DNA of 64,000 nucleotides from Sphingomonas citri (GCF_019429485.1 NZ_JAHXZN010000001.1:1674001-1738000), one strand, 5' to 3'. Shown: positions 1-8,769, numbered from the stretch's first letter. Program-made: numbers and translations. The notes: generated from the sequence alone by a model not told the origin.

Positions 1-32
1 TCGGCGCGGTACCCGGGGGGGCGCCGCGCCGA
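1..32. terminator. Possible terminator hairpin at the window edge
   Basis: Positions 1-9 and 24-32 are perfect reverse complements (TCGGCGCGG/CCGCGCCGA) around a G/C-rich loop. It lies just downstream of the leftward gene ending at 44. There is no T-run, and the window edge cuts the context, so a terminator role is only a guess. Confidence 0.3.
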
Positions 33-43
33 CCGACCTTCGA

Positions 44-316
44 TCAGTTGCTGTCGCTATTGTCGTTGTTGTCGTCGCCATTGTCGGCGACGAGCAGCAC
101 GATGCCGGTCAGCGCGGCGAGGATGCCGATGCTGATGAGCGTGGTGGTCGGCACCTCGGCGCCGATCCGGCTGGCGTTGGCGCTGCCGCTGGCGGCGCGC
201 GCCGAATGCGCGACCGAGAGCGACGACGCCGGATTGGCGGCGGGCGCGGCGACCGCGGCGGCGGGCAGCGCGAGCATCGCGGCGACACCCGCGACCAAGT
301 TGATGAGACGCGACAT
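44..316 (-). CDS. Small secreted or membrane protein of unknown function
   Basis: A 90-residue protein that I do not recognise. The N-terminus is a typical signal peptide (Met-Ser-Arg-Leu, then an Ala/Leu-rich core, with AVAAPAA as a likely cleavage area). A Ser/Ala/Asn-rich linker follows, then one hydrophobic helix (LISIGILAALTGIVLLVA, about residues 60-77), and it ends in an Asp/Asn-rich acidic tail. The start is preceded by GGGAG eight or so bases upstream. It may be an envelope protein anchored by the C-terminal helix. It is transcribed alone, leftward, downstream of the signalling unit but separated from it by 138 bp. Confidence 0.7.
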   Translation of the reverse strand: MSRLINLVAGVAAMLALPAAAVAAPAANPASSLSVAHSARAASGSANASRIGAEVPTTTLISIGILAALTGIVLLVADNGDDNNDNSDSN

Positions 317-454
317 TCGGTGATCTCCCTGACGGCGCCACCTCTGCGCGCGGCGCGTGGGGCTTCCTAGAACAGGCTGTTGTTGCAGTCATTTGACAAT
401 TGCGGCGGGTGGGACGGGCAACGTCCTCCCCGCTCGTTGGACAGCGCCTGCCCT

Positions 455-1492
455 TTACCGGATCGCCGCCGCCAGCACCGCGCGCGTGCCGGGGTGCGCG
501 GCGTCATAGTCGAGCGCGGCGTCGAGGCTCTGCGCCATGGCGCGGATCAGCCGCGATCCCACGCCGGTGCCCTTGGGCCCGTCGTCGCCGATGCCAATGC
601 CATCGTCCTCCACCACCAGGCGGAAGCGCAGCTCGCCGTCGCGCGCCAGTGCGATGCGCACCTCGCCGTCGCCGCCGGGATACGCGTATTTGCACGCGTT
701 GCTCACCAGTTCGGTGACGATCACGCCGAGCGACACCGCCCGGTCGGTCGGCAGCCGCAGCGGCTCGGCGGCGAGGCTCAGCCGCCGCGGCGCCTCGCTG
801 GTCGACCAGGTCGCGCCCAGCTCCTCGATGAGCTGCGCGAGATAGTCGCGCATCTCGACATGCTCGACGTCGTCCCCGGTGTAGAGCCGGCGGTGGACCT
901 GCGCGATCGCGCTGATGCGGCGCTGCGTGTCCTCCAGGGCGGCGCGTGCGCCCGGATCCTCCAGCGCGCTCGACTGCATCCGCACCATCGCGGAGACGAG
1001 CTGGAGCGAGTTGGCGACGCGGTGGTTCACCTCCGCCAGCAGCGCCTCCAGCCGCGCGTTGCTGGCGCGCAGTTCGGCCTCGGCGCGGGTCTTGAGCGCC
1101 TCGACCTCGGTGCGTGCGAGCACCTGGCGGAAGGTGGCGTCGAGCAGGTCGAAGAAGTCGTCGCCCGGCGTCTTCACCACATAATCGGCGGCGCCCGCGC
1201 GCAATGCCGCCACCGCGACCCGCGTCTCCTCCGACCCGCTGACATAGACCACCGCCGGGGGCGTGGGCAGCGCGTGGAGCCGCTCGAGCGTCTCCAGCCC
1301 GTCGATCCCCGGCATGTAATGATCCACCGCGACGAGGTCGAAATGCTCGGCCGCGGCCGCCGCCACGCCCGCCTCGCCGCCGTCGGCGGTGGCGACCTGA
1401 TAGCCGCGCCGCTCCAGCGCGCGGCTCACCAGCCGGCGGATGCCGGCATCGTCGTCGATGTAGAGGATGCGGGTGCCGGCGGCGATGGTCAC
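455..1492 (-). CDS. Receiver-histidine kinase hybrid (HisKA_2/HWE-like)
   Basis: This 345-residue protein carries an N-terminal receiver domain (about residues 8-125: acidic pocket YIDDD, phospho-acceptor Asp in LVAVDHYMPG). A short coiled linker leads to a HisKA_2-type dimerisation segment with the His in EVNHRVANSLQL, then a HATPase domain (VTELVSNACKYA, DDGIGIG). It starts with GTG and lies 7 bp after the stand-alone receiver gene, as the last gene of the four-gene leftward signalling unit. The receiver-first architecture suggests a kinase controlled by an upstream phosphoryl donor, probably one of the operon kinases. No membrane segment or DNA-binding domain is present, so it is cytoplasmic and must signal to another protein. 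Confidence 0.85.
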   Translation of the reverse strand: MTIAAGTRILYIDDDAGIRRLVSRALERRGYQVATADGGEAGVAAAAAEHFDLVAVDHYMPGIDGLETLERLHALPTPPAVVYVSGSEETRVAVAALRAGAADYVVKTPGDDFFDLLDATFRQVLARTEVEALKTRAEAELRASNARLEALLAEVNHRVANSLQLVSAMVRMQSSALEDPGARAALEDTQRRISAIAQVHRRLYTGDDVEHVEMRDYLAQLIEELGATWSTSEAPRRLSLAAEPLRLPTDRAVSLGVIVTELVSNACKYAYPGGDGEVRIALARDGELRFRLVVEDDGIGIGDDGPKGTGVGSRLIRAMAQSLDAALDYDAAHPGTRAVLAAAIR

Positions 1493-1499
1493 GGGTCGC

Positions 1500-1949
1500 T
1501 CAGTTCGCCCCGTCGAGGTCGGGCACCTGGATCACCGACAGGAACAGCCCGAGCTGGCGGATCGCCTGGGCGAAGCTCTCGTAGTTCACCGGCTTGGTGA
1601 TGTAGACGTTGGCGCCGAGATCGTAGCAGCGCTGGATCTCGCGCGAATCGTCGGTGGTGGTCAGCACCACCACGGGGGTGCGCTTGACCGGACCGTCGCT
1701 GTTCTTGATTCGCGTCAGGATGTCGGTGCCGCTCATGTCGGGCAGGTTGAGGTCGAGCAGGATCAGCGCCGGGCCGCTGAGCGCGGGGCCGACCGGATCG
1801 TTGAAGATGTAATCGAGCGCGCTCGTCCCGTCGGTGAAGTGACGGATCTCGTTGAGGATGCCGGCGCGTCGGATGTTCTTCTCGATGAGGCGCGCGTGGC
1901 CCTCGTCGTCCTCGATCATGACGATGCCGACCGACTGATGCGCGTTCAT
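1500..1949 (-). CDS. Stand-alone response regulator (receiver domain only)
   Basis: A 149-residue single-domain receiver. The acidic pair is in MIEDDEGHAR, the phospho-acceptor Asp in LLDLNLPD, the conserved Thr in VVVLTTTDD, and the Lys in YITKPVNY. It resembles the Rcp1-like receivers commonly paired with phytochrome-type or CHASE3 kinases. Its ATG overlaps the stop of the upstream CHASE3 kinase by four bases (1946-1949), so the two are translationally coupled. It has no output domain, so it probably works as a phosphotransfer intermediate or by binding a partner. Confidence 0.9.
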   Translation of the reverse strand: MNAHQSVGIVMIEDDEGHARLIEKNIRRAGILNEIRHFTDGTSALDYIFNDPVGPALSGPALILLDLNLPDMSGTDILTRIKNSDGPVKRTPVVVLTTTDDSREIQRCYDLGANVYITKPVNYESFAQAIRQLGLFLSVIQVPDLDGAN

Positions 1950-3469
1950 TCGTTTTTTCCCTGTCCTTCAGGACGTTGCGATTCCAGCGTCAGTGGTAGT
2001 GATAGCGTGAAGGTCGCGCCCTGTCCCAGGTTGGAGTCGACGCTGATCGTGCCGCCCAGTCGAAACACCAGCGCGCGCACCGTGGCGAGCCCGATCCCTT
2101 CGCCCGGCTTGTCCTGCGCGCCCGAGCGGCGGAAGAGGTCGAACACGCGCGCGTGGTCGCGCGGGTCGATACCGCGGCCGTTGTCGACGACGGCATAGAT
2201 CACGCGCTGCGGCTCGCGCCGCCCGCTCACCGTGATCCGTCCGGGCACGCCGGGGCGCAGGTATTTGACCGCATTCTCGATAAGGTTGGAGAACACCTGG
2301 TCGAGCGAGAAGCGGTCGCTGATCACCTCGGGCAGCATCCCCGTCACCTCCAGCGTGGCGTCGGCGTCGGCGAGCCGGTGGGCGAGCGTGTCGCGGATCT
2401 GCCCGATCAGCTGGCCGACGTCGATCCGCTCGGGCGCGAGCTGGCGCCGGCCCTGCCGCGAGAGCTGGAGGATGGCGTTGATCAGCCGGTCCATCTTCTG
2501 CGTCGAGGCGCGGATGAAGCCGATCGCCTCGGGCAGGTCCTCGCGCGCGGACAGCCGCGCCTCCTCGCTGAGCAGCTGCGGCGCCTCGGCCTCGACCGAA
2601 TCGACCAGCGCGCCGAGCTGGCCCGTTGCCGCTTCCAGCTCGGCGGTGAAGCCCATCACGTTGACCAGCGGCGAGCGCAGGTCGTGGCTGACGATATAGG
2701 CGAAGCGCTGGATCTCCTCGTTGGCGCGGGTGAGATCCTCGGTGCGCTCGGCCACCATCTCCTCCAGGCTGTCCGCCAGCGACTGGGTGGCATCGCGCGA
2801 GCGCGCCAGGTCGCGCGTATAGGCCAGCACGGTGAGCAGCGCGACCACCGCGAGCGCGGCGAGCAGCACCGCGGCGAGCACCAGCACCGCGTAGAAGGCG
2901 CGCTCGGTGACGCGCAGCTCCTGGTCGCGGATGGCGAGCAGGCGACGTTCCTCGCGCGCCATGCGGTTCATCAGAAAACGCACCGCGCGCATGCTGTTCG
3001 CCTCGGTGTCGGCGCGGAAGGCGGCGAGGGCGGCGCGTTGGTCGCCGCGCTCGATCAGCGCCATCGTCTCGGCGCGACGCTGCGCCAGCGCGCCGAGCTG
3101 GAGCTGGAGCCCGGCGAGATTGTCGCGCTGGCGCGGATTGTCGGCAGTGAGTCGCGCCAGCGTCACCAGCCGCTGCGGCAGCTCGGCGGCGGCGCGGTGA
3201 TAACCCTGGCGGTAGGCCGCGGTGGCGGGCGCGAGCAATGCCCCGCGCCGCGTCGCCTCGGCCTCCTCGATCACGCGGCGCACTTCCAGCACCGCCTTCT
3301 CGACCTCGTAGGTATGGACCACGGCGCGGGTGTGCACCTGGTTCTGCCGCGTCACCCAGGCAGCGCCGCCGCCCGCGGCGAGCAGCGCGAGGAACCCGGG
3401 CACCAGCAGCGCGGTGAGCCGGGGTGCGATCTTGCCCTCGGGCGGCAGGAGGAATCGGGGCGTGGCCAC
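1946..3469 (-). CDS. CHASE3-domain sensor histidine kinase
   Basis: A 507-residue membrane kinase. A transmembrane helix (about residues 20-40) leads into a periplasmic CHASE3-like helical region to about residue 185. A second membrane helix (AFYAVLVLAAVLLAALAVVA region) follows, then a coiled coil. The HisKA box has its His in YIVSHDLRSP, and the HATPase domain has N-box NLIENAVKYL, DNGRGID and GEGIGLATVR. GTG is the likely start because it precedes the first membrane helix by a short basic stretch. It is coupled by a 4-nt overlap to the receiver gene downstream, its probable phosphorylation target. Confidence 0.88.
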   Translation of the reverse strand: MATPRFLLPPEGKIAPRLTALLVPGFLALLAAGGGAAWVTRQNQVHTRAVVHTYEVEKAVLEVRRVIEEAEATRRGALLAPATAAYRQGYHRAAAELPQRLVTLARLTADNPRQRDNLAGLQLQLGALAQRRAETMALIERGDQRAALAAFRADTEANSMRAVRFLMNRMAREERRLLAIRDQELRVTERAFYAVLVLAAVLLAALAVVALLTVLAYTRDLARSRDATQSLADSLEEMVAERTEDLTRANEEIQRFAYIVSHDLRSPLVNVMGFTAELEAATGQLGALVDSVEAEAPQLLSEEARLSAREDLPEAIGFIRASTQKMDRLINAILQLSRQGRRQLAPERIDVGQLIGQIRDTLAHRLADADATLEVTGMLPEVISDRFSLDQVFSNLIENAVKYLRPGVPGRITVSGRREPQRVIYAVVDNGRGIDPRDHARVFDLFRRSGAQDKPGEGIGLATVRALVFRLGGTISVDSNLGQGATFTLSLPLTLESQRPEGQGKNE

Positions 3470-3524
3470 GGCGCCGGCGGTTAGCGCGCGCGCGCGGCTT
3501 AGACCAGCCGCGACGCGCGCCGGC

Positions 3525-5876
3525 TCATCCCTCGGCCGAGCTCGCCGAGACCGGCAGGGCGATCGTGCAGTGCGCGCCGTCGGGCTCCAGCGTCAGCGCC
3601 GCGTGCGCGCCGAGCTGATAGGGCAGCGCCTGCTCGATGAGCTCGCGCCCCTGCCCGCCACCGCTCGTCGCGCCACCCGCCGCCGGCATGTCCACGCCGC
3701 GCTCGCGCCAGTCGATGTGGAGCCACGGCCGCAGGCCCGGCCCGGCCGGCTCTATCCGCCACCTCACGGTCAATTGCCCGCCGGGCTGCCCGAGCGCGCC
3801 ATATTTCACCGCGTTGGTGGCGAGCTCGTGCAGCGCCAACGCCAGGGTCTGTACCGTCGAGGAGCGCAGCCGGACGCCGGTGGGTCCGTCGAGCGTGGCC
3901 CGCTCGATCCCGCCCATCGCGGTCAGCTCGCTTCGCAGCAGGTCGTCGAAGGTCACCCGGTCGACCTCGTTGAGCCGCGACAGCAACGCCTGCACGCGCG
4001 CCAGCGCGTCGAGCCGATCGGTGAAGCGCGCGCGGAAGTCGACGAGGTCGGTGCTGGTCCGCGCCATGTTGTCCGCGATCGAACGCACCACCCCCATCAG
4101 GTTGCGCGTGCGATGCTGGAGCTCGGCGATCAGCACCGCCTGGCGCTCCTCCCACTCGCGCCGGTCGGTGACGTCGACCATCGCGCCCACCATCCGGGTC
4201 GCGCCGTCGGCGTCGTAGAAGAAGCGACCGCGCGCGTCGTGCCAGCGCACCGTGCCGTCGCGCCGGACGATGCGGAACTCGCGGCTATATTCGCTGTGGC
4301 CCTCCATCGCCGCGCGGAGCGCCGCCTCGACGCCGGGGCGATCCTCCGGGTGCAGCCGATCGCGCCAAGCCTCGTAGCTCGGCTGGATCTCGCCGACCGC
4401 GTAGCCCTGCATGCGGAAATGCTCGTCGGACCAGTGCACCTCGCCGGTGCGGACATCCCAGTCCCACAGCCCGAGCCGACCGACCTCGATCGCGCTGCGC
4501 AGCCGCTCCTCGCTGCGCCGCACCGCCTCGGCGGCCTGGCGCGCCTCGGTGATGTCCTCGCCGATGCCGCCGATCAGCGTCACCGTGCCGCCGTCGCGGA
4601 TCGGGAAGGCGGTGTCGCGGATCCAGCGCGTCGCGCCGTCGACCGGGCGGTGGAGGCGATAGTCGAAGCTGACATGCTCGCCGCCGCGCACGCGCGCCAT
4701 CGCCGCCTCGGCCAGGGCGTGGTCCTCGGGGTGGACGAGATCGAGCCAGCTTGGCGCCGCGTCGCCCGCGATCGCGCGGTCGGGGCTCAGCCCGTAGACG
4801 GTCTCGAACGCCGGGGTGAGATATTCCCAGCGCAGCGTCGCCGCGTCGCGGATCCACAGCACGTCGTGCGAGGCCTCGCCGAACTGGCGCAAGCGCTCCT
4901 CGCTCTGGCGCACCTTGTCCTGCGCGGCGGCATCGCGCAGCCGCAGCAGCTCCTCCTGCGCGTTCTTCCAGGCGCCGATGTCCTTGGTGGTGGTGGCGAC
5001 ACCGTCGTCGAGCTTGACCACGGTCTGGAGGAACCAGCTGTCGAACTGCTCGTGGACATAGTGGCGCTCGTCCTGGCGCGGCTCGCCCGTCTCGGTCACG
5101 TGCTTGAAGGTGGCGAAGATCCCTTCCTCCACCACGCCCGGATTGCGCTCGAGCAGGCTCTGCCCGCGCACCTCGCCATATTTACTCTCGGAGGTGTGGT
5201 TGTTGAGCAGCCAGCGGAAGTCGACGATCGCGCCGCTCTCGTCGCGCACCGCCTCGAACACCTGAATCATGTCGGTGGAGGCGTCCATCGTGGCCTGCAG
5301 CAGGTCGCGCCCGTGCGCCAGCTCGGCGGTGCGCTGGCGCAGCACCAGCGCGCTCGCGGCGAACTGGGCGAGACTGGCGAGCAAGCGCGCGTCCTCCCGG
5401 TCAAAGGTGCGGTCGTCCTCGTGCGCGACCAGCCACAGAGTGCCGGCGGCACGACCGTCGCGGTGGAACGGGACCAGCAGCAGCTCGCGCACCGGCGGGT
5501 CGAGCGCGGGTCCGGCGAACAGCTCATCCGGCCGCTCGAACAGCAGCGCGGCGTCGCGCGCGATCGCGACCCCGCACGGGCTGGCGTCGAGCGGCATGCC
5601 GCCGCCGCGATAGCGCGCCCAGGCGCCGGACAGCGCGTCCCAGCGGAAGCCCTGCGGCTCGCGCAGGCTGACCCCGGCCGAGCCGGCCATCCCGTGCGCG
5701 ACGATCTGATCCGTCAGCCGCTGGAGGAGTTCGGCGGGATGGTCGGCCAGGTCATTCGCGAGCGCCGAGAGGATCGCCGCCTCGGTGGCATGGTCGGGCG
5801 CGCGCGACGGGCGCGCCGCGAGCGCGTCCGCCGCCGCTGCCCCGAGCGTGACGGCGCTGACCGATCCACCGTGCAT
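3525..5876 (-). CDS. Multi-PAS HWE-family sensor histidine kinase
   Basis: A 783-residue soluble kinase. An N-terminal GAF-like domain (about residues 35-185) is followed by three PAS/PAC units (about 195-320, 345-465 and 480-610; HPEDH and HPEDR are typical PAS loops). The C-terminal HWE kinase module has the His in AELQHRTRN, the N-box HELATNAVKYG and the family W-x-E in DWRERG. The ATG at 5876 is preceded by GGGGAGGAG at ideal spacing; an in-frame extension to 5990 lacks coding character. It is the first gene of the leftward signalling unit, 55 bp before the CHASE3 kinase. The sensed signal is unknown. No cysteine/biliverdin signature of a phytochrome was noticed. Confidence 0.88.
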   Translation of the reverse strand: MHGGSVSAVTLGAAAADALAARPSRAPDHATEAAILSALANDLADHPAELLQRLTDQIVAHGMAGSAGVSLREPQGFRWDALSGAWARYRGGGMPLDASPCGVAIARDAALLFERPDELFAGPALDPPVRELLLVPFHRDGRAAGTLWLVAHEDDRTFDREDARLLASLAQFAASALVLRQRTAELAHGRDLLQATMDASTDMIQVFEAVRDESGAIVDFRWLLNNHTSESKYGEVRGQSLLERNPGVVEEGIFATFKHVTETGEPRQDERHYVHEQFDSWFLQTVVKLDDGVATTTKDIGAWKNAQEELLRLRDAAAQDKVRQSEERLRQFGEASHDVLWIRDAATLRWEYLTPAFETVYGLSPDRAIAGDAAPSWLDLVHPEDHALAEAAMARVRGGEHVSFDYRLHRPVDGATRWIRDTAFPIRDGGTVTLIGGIGEDITEARQAAEAVRRSEERLRSAIEVGRLGLWDWDVRTGEVHWSDEHFRMQGYAVGEIQPSYEAWRDRLHPEDRPGVEAALRAAMEGHSEYSREFRIVRRDGTVRWHDARGRFFYDADGATRMVGAMVDVTDRREWEERQAVLIAELQHRTRNLMGVVRSIADNMARTSTDLVDFRARFTDRLDALARVQALLSRLNEVDRVTFDDLLRSELTAMGGIERATLDGPTGVRLRSSTVQTLALALHELATNAVKYGALGQPGGQLTVRWRIEPAGPGLRPWLHIDWRERGVDMPAAGGATSGGGQGRELIEQALPYQLGAHAALTLEPDGAHCTIALPVSASSAEG

Positions 5877-5976
5877 CGCACTCCTCCCCGATCGCACGAC
5901 GCTACACCGGTGCGGGGGTCGGCGGCAACGCACGCGACGGTGGCGCGGGCCGCGGCTTGGCCCTACATCTGCGGGT

Positions 5977-7305
5977 ATGCGCAGACACATCCTCGCCGTG
6001 CTCGGCCTCCTCGTCCTCGCCGCGATCGGCGTCTTCGCCTATCTCGCCTGGCCCGACGCCGCGCGGCTCGACGTCGCCGCGGTGAGCGGCGCGCGGCCGA
6101 CGATCACGCCGCCGCGCGAACAGATGCTGCCCACGGTCAAGACCGCCGATCCGATCGGCTGGAAGGCGGGCGAGGCGCCGACGCCCGCGGCGGGGCTGCG
6201 CGTCGCCGCCTTCGCCACCGGGCTCGACCATCCGCGCTGGCTCTACCGCCTGCCCAACGGCGACGTGCTGGTGGCCGAGACCAACTCGCCGCCGCGCGAG
6301 GGCGGCGGCATCCAGGGCTGGGTGATGCGCCACCTGCTCGGCAAGGTCGGCGCGGGCGGCGCCTCGGCCAATCGCATCACGCTGCTACGCGACGCCGACG
6401 GCGACGGCCGCGCCGAGATCCGCACCGTGTTCATGACCGGGCTCACCTCGCCCACCGGCATGGCACTGTTCGACGGCCAGCTCTACGTCGCCAACACCGA
6501 CTCGCTCGTGCGCGTGCCCTATACCGAGGGCGCGACCAGCGTCACCGCCAAGCCCGAGTTGGTGGTCAAGCTGCCCGGTGGCGGCAATCACTGGGCGCGC
6601 AACGTGATCCCGGCGGAGGACGGGCGCACCCTGTACGTCTCGGTCGGCTCGGCCTCCAACGTCGCCGAGGGCGGGTTCGCGCGCGAGAAGTTCCGCGCCG
6701 CGATCCTTCAGGTCTATCCCAAGGAGAAGACCTTCCGCGTCTTCGCCACCGGGCTGCGCAACCCCAACGGCATGGCACTGGTCCCCGGCACCAACCGGTT
6801 GTGGACCGTGGTGAACGAGCGCGACATGCTCGGCTCCGATCTCGTCCCCGACTATCTCACCGCGGTGGAGCTGGGCGACAACTTCGGCTGGCCCTGGTAT
6901 TATTGGGGCGGATACATTGACACACGTGTCGAGCCGAAGAACCCGGAGCTGCAGCAATATGTGAAGCGCCCCGACTATGCGCTGGGCCCGCACGTCGCCG
7001 CGCTCGGGCTGAGCTTCGCGGGCGACGCCAAGCTGGGCGGGCAGTTCACGCGGGGCGCCTTCGTCGGCGAGCACGGTTCGTGGAACCGCAAGCCTCTGTC
7101 GGGCTACAAGGTGGTGTTCGTGCCGTTCGACGCGGCGGGCTGGCCGGTGAAGGGCGCCAAGCCGGCCGACGTGCTGACCGGCTTCGTCACCCCGGACGGC
7201 GACGCGCACGGCCGGCCCGTCGGCGTGATCACCGATCGCACCGGCGCGCTGCTGGTGGCCGACGATGTCGGCAACGCGATCTGGCGAGTCACCGGCGCGC
7301 GCTGA
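5977..7305 (+). CDS. PQQ-type sorbosone/glucose dehydrogenase-like beta-propeller protein
   Basis: A 442-residue protein with an N-terminal membrane anchor or signal segment (ILAVLGLLVLAAIGVFAYLAW). A six-bladed beta-propeller of the soluble aldose dehydrogenase/L-sorbosone dehydrogenase family follows, recognisable from GLDHPRWLYRLPNGDV, the blade motif RNPNGMAL, and GEHGSWNRKP. Family members oxidise sugars or aldoses in the periplasm with PQQ. The ATG at 5977 is chosen because the signal segment begins there; it lies 100 bp from the divergent kinase gene. No PQQ-synthesis gene is nearby, so cofactor and substrate remain inferred. Confidence 0.85.
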   Translation: MRRHILAVLGLLVLAAIGVFAYLAWPDAARLDVAAVSGARPTITPPREQMLPTVKTADPIGWKAGEAPTPAAGLRVAAFATGLDHPRWLYRLPNGDVLVAETNSPPREGGGIQGWVMRHLLGKVGAGGASANRITLLRDADGDGRAEIRTVFMTGLTSPTGMALFDGQLYVANTDSLVRVPYTEGATSVTAKPELVVKLPGGGNHWARNVIPAEDGRTLYVSVGSASNVAEGGFAREKFRAAILQVYPKEKTFRVFATGLRNPNGMALVPGTNRLWTVVNERDMLGSDLVPDYLTAVELGDNFGWPWYYWGGYIDTRVEPKNPELQQYVKRPDYALGPHVAALGLSFAGDAKLGGQFTRGAFVGEHGSWNRKPLSGYKVVFVPFDAAGWPVKGAKPADVLTGFVTPDGDAHGRPVGVITDRTGALLVADDVGNAIWRVTGAR

Positions 7306-7361
7306 TCCCGTCTCCGCTCCGCTCGCGCTATGATGAGCGCGGGCGGAGTGCGGAGTGAGTG

Positions 7362-7502
7362 ATGCTGTGGACGATCGTCGTCATCCTGGTGGTGCTGTGG
7401 CTGCTGGGCTTCAGCTTCCATCTCACCCACGGGTTGATCCACCTGCTGCTGGCGATCGCGCTGATCGTCGGCTTGGTGCAGCTGTTCACCGGGCGACGCT
7501 GA
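7362..7502 (+). CDS. Lmo0937-family mini membrane protein, copy 1
   Basis: Only 46 residues: MLWTIVVILVVLWLLGF, then a short polar hinge (SFHLTHG), then a second hydrophobic stretch (LIHLLLAIALIVGLVQLF) ending TGRR. This is the two-helix hairpin of the Lmo0937 family found in many bacterial membranes, with no assigned biochemical role. GGAG lies about 10 bases before the ATG. It is a tandem paralogue of the next gene, 97 bp downstream, sharing about three quarters of positions. Confidence 0.82.
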   Translation: MLWTIVVILVVLWLLGFSFHLTHGLIHLLLAIALIVGLVQLFTGRR

Positions 7503-7544
7503 GCAGCGCGCGCGTGTGCCTGTAACGAATTGTTGCCAGAGCGC

Positions 7545-7570
7545 GGAACAGCGGACGGGCGGCGGGAGTT
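7545..7570 (+). promoter_or_regulatory. Candidate EcfG-type general stress promoter
   Basis: GGAAC (7545-7549), an 18-base spacer and GTT (7568-7570) match the alphaproteobacterial EcfG consensus (GGAAC-N16-18-GTT). The element sits 30 bases before the ATG of the second Lmo0937-family gene, a sensible promoter distance. It is a short pattern found by eye, so chance cannot be excluded. Confidence 0.5.
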
Positions 7571-7599
7571 TTCCTCTTCCCACTCAGGAGGTTACCTCG

Positions 7600-7743
7600 A
7601 TGCTCTGGACGATCGCCGTTATTCTCCTGGTGCTCTGGCTGCTCGGCTTCAGCCTGCACGTCGCTGGCGGCCTGATCCACATCCTGCTGGTGATCGCGAT
7701 CATCGTCGGGCTGGTGCAGCTGTTCAGCGGTCGACGCGTCTAG
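7600..7743 (+). CDS. Lmo0937-family mini membrane protein, copy 2
   Basis: A 47-residue protein with two hydrophobic helices separated by SLHVAGG and a basic end (SGRRV), clearly a duplicate of the preceding 46-residue gene. The ribosome-binding site CAGGAGGTTACCTCG before the ATG is unusually strong for this genome. Together with the candidate EcfG promoter at 7545-7570, this suggests high expression under stress. Members of this family have no known reaction; a structural or membrane-stress role is an inference. Confidence 0.87.
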   Translation: MLWTIAVILLVLWLLGFSLHVAGGLIHILLVIAIIVGLVQLFSGRRV

Positions 7744-7775
7744 GCAGGGCGTATTCCCCACAACGGTCGCTTATC

Positions 7776-7870
7776 ACCTCGGGCTTGAACCCGGGATCCA
7801 TCCTTCCTCGCGCCTCCCAGTCGTCGCCCGCGCGAAGCATGGGTCCCCGGCTCAAGGCCGGTACAACGGT
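7776..7870. repeat. REPIN-like inverted repeat pair between convergent genes
   Basis: A hairpin arm containing GGGCTTGAACCCGGGATCCA (7781-7800) is followed about 40 bases later by its degenerate reverse complement (ATGGGTCCCCGGCTCAAGGCCGG, 7839-7861). It lies between convergent genes (ends 7743 and 7891). The spacing matches the other inverted pairs in this window but the arms are more diverged. Confidence 0.5.
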
Positions 7871-7890
7871 CATCGGACGCACAGCTCCGC

Positions 7891-8742
7891 TCAGGCGACC
7901 GCTTCTTCTCGAAGGCGAGGACGAGGCCCTACCCGAACCCATAGCGCCGTGGCATCGTCACTTCGCTTGAATCGCGGGAAGCGTCGGCAATCGGGATCGT
8001 CTCGCTCGATCGCGCGCAGCTCCTCGGCCAGCGCCGCCACGCCGCGCTCGCGGACCGCCGCCATCAGCCCTGGCGCGTCATAGGCGTCGTAGCTGTCGAC
8101 CAGCGTGGCGAAGCCGTCGCTCATCAGTAGCAGCGTGTCGCCCAGCGCCGCCGTGACGCTGGCGTGGTCGGTCGAGGCCGACGATGCTGCCGCCTCGACG
8201 CCGAGCACGCGCCGCCCGGGCCGCTCACGCGCGGCGCGACGATCCGCGATCACCGCGGGCGTTCGCACCCCGCCGAGCGCGTCACCCAGCGCCGCCGCCT
8301 CGACGCTCTCCGCCGCGCGATCGGGCGCGGGGGTGAGCCAGTCGACCGCCCCGTCGGCGCGCGCGCGCAGGATCGCGCAGTCGCCCGCCCAAGCCACCTC
8401 GAGCGAGCCGCCGACGAGTTGGACCGCGGCGAACGAGGCGCTCGGCAGCTCCCACGCGCCCGCTGGCTCACGCCGCCGCTCGGCCGCGTAGCGCGCCGCC
8501 ACCGTCTCATACACCGACGCGCAGGTGGCGCGCAGGTCGGCGGCCTCGCCGAGCCCGAAGGCGGCGTCGACGGTCGCCGCGAGCCAGGCCGCGCCGCCGC
8601 GATCGCCGAGCAAGCCGGGCGGGGCGAGGTCGGTGGCGCCGTCGATCACCCAGGCGCAGCGCGCGCTCGCGCCGGCGCGGTCGTCGTTGGGCGTGGCGAG
8701 ATCGCCGCACAGGCTGAGCGACTGGAGCAGGTCGAGGTGCAT
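7891..8742 (-). CDS. PP2C-family serine/threonine protein phosphatase
   Basis: A 283-residue protein with the ordered PP2C metal-ligand motifs: NDDR (residues 19-22), VIDGATDL (about 32-39, the bacterial variant of DGHG), AWAGDCAI, LLLMSDGF and the terminal SDDATALWV. These Asp residues bind the two divalent cations used to hydrolyse phospho-Ser/Thr. It is a single soluble domain with no kinase or receptor fused. It starts 27 bp after the stop of the E2 gene of the branched-chain dehydrogenase operon, on the same strand, so it is probably co-transcribed with it. Its substrate cannot be read from sequence. Confidence 0.8.
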   Translation of the reverse strand: MHLDLLQSLSLCGDLATPNDDRAGASARCAWVIDGATDLAPPGLLGDRGGAAWLAATVDAAFGLGEAADLRATCASVYETVAARYAAERRREPAGAWELPSASFAAVQLVGGSLEVAWAGDCAILRARADGAVDWLTPAPDRAAESVEAAALGDALGGVRTPAVIADRRAARERPGRRVLGVEAAASSASTDHASVTAALGDTLLLMSDGFATLVDSYDAYDAPGLMAAVRERGVAALAEELRAIERDDPDCRRFPRFKRSDDATALWVRVGPRPRLREEAVA

Positions 8743-8769
8743 GGGCGGCCCCTAGCCGCCCCGCACGGC

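Noticed and set aside
380..1600. Long rightward open frame opposite the signalling genes
   Set aside because: It is antisense to the clear receiver and kinase genes at 455-1949; its Arg/Ala/Gly-rich translation has no motif and is a by-product of high GC content.
3330..6920. 1196-codon rightward open frame
   Set aside because: It is the antisense shadow of the PAS/HWE kinase and then an off-frame reading of the sugar dehydrogenase. No domain is recognisable, and real genes on the opposite or other frames explain the stretch.
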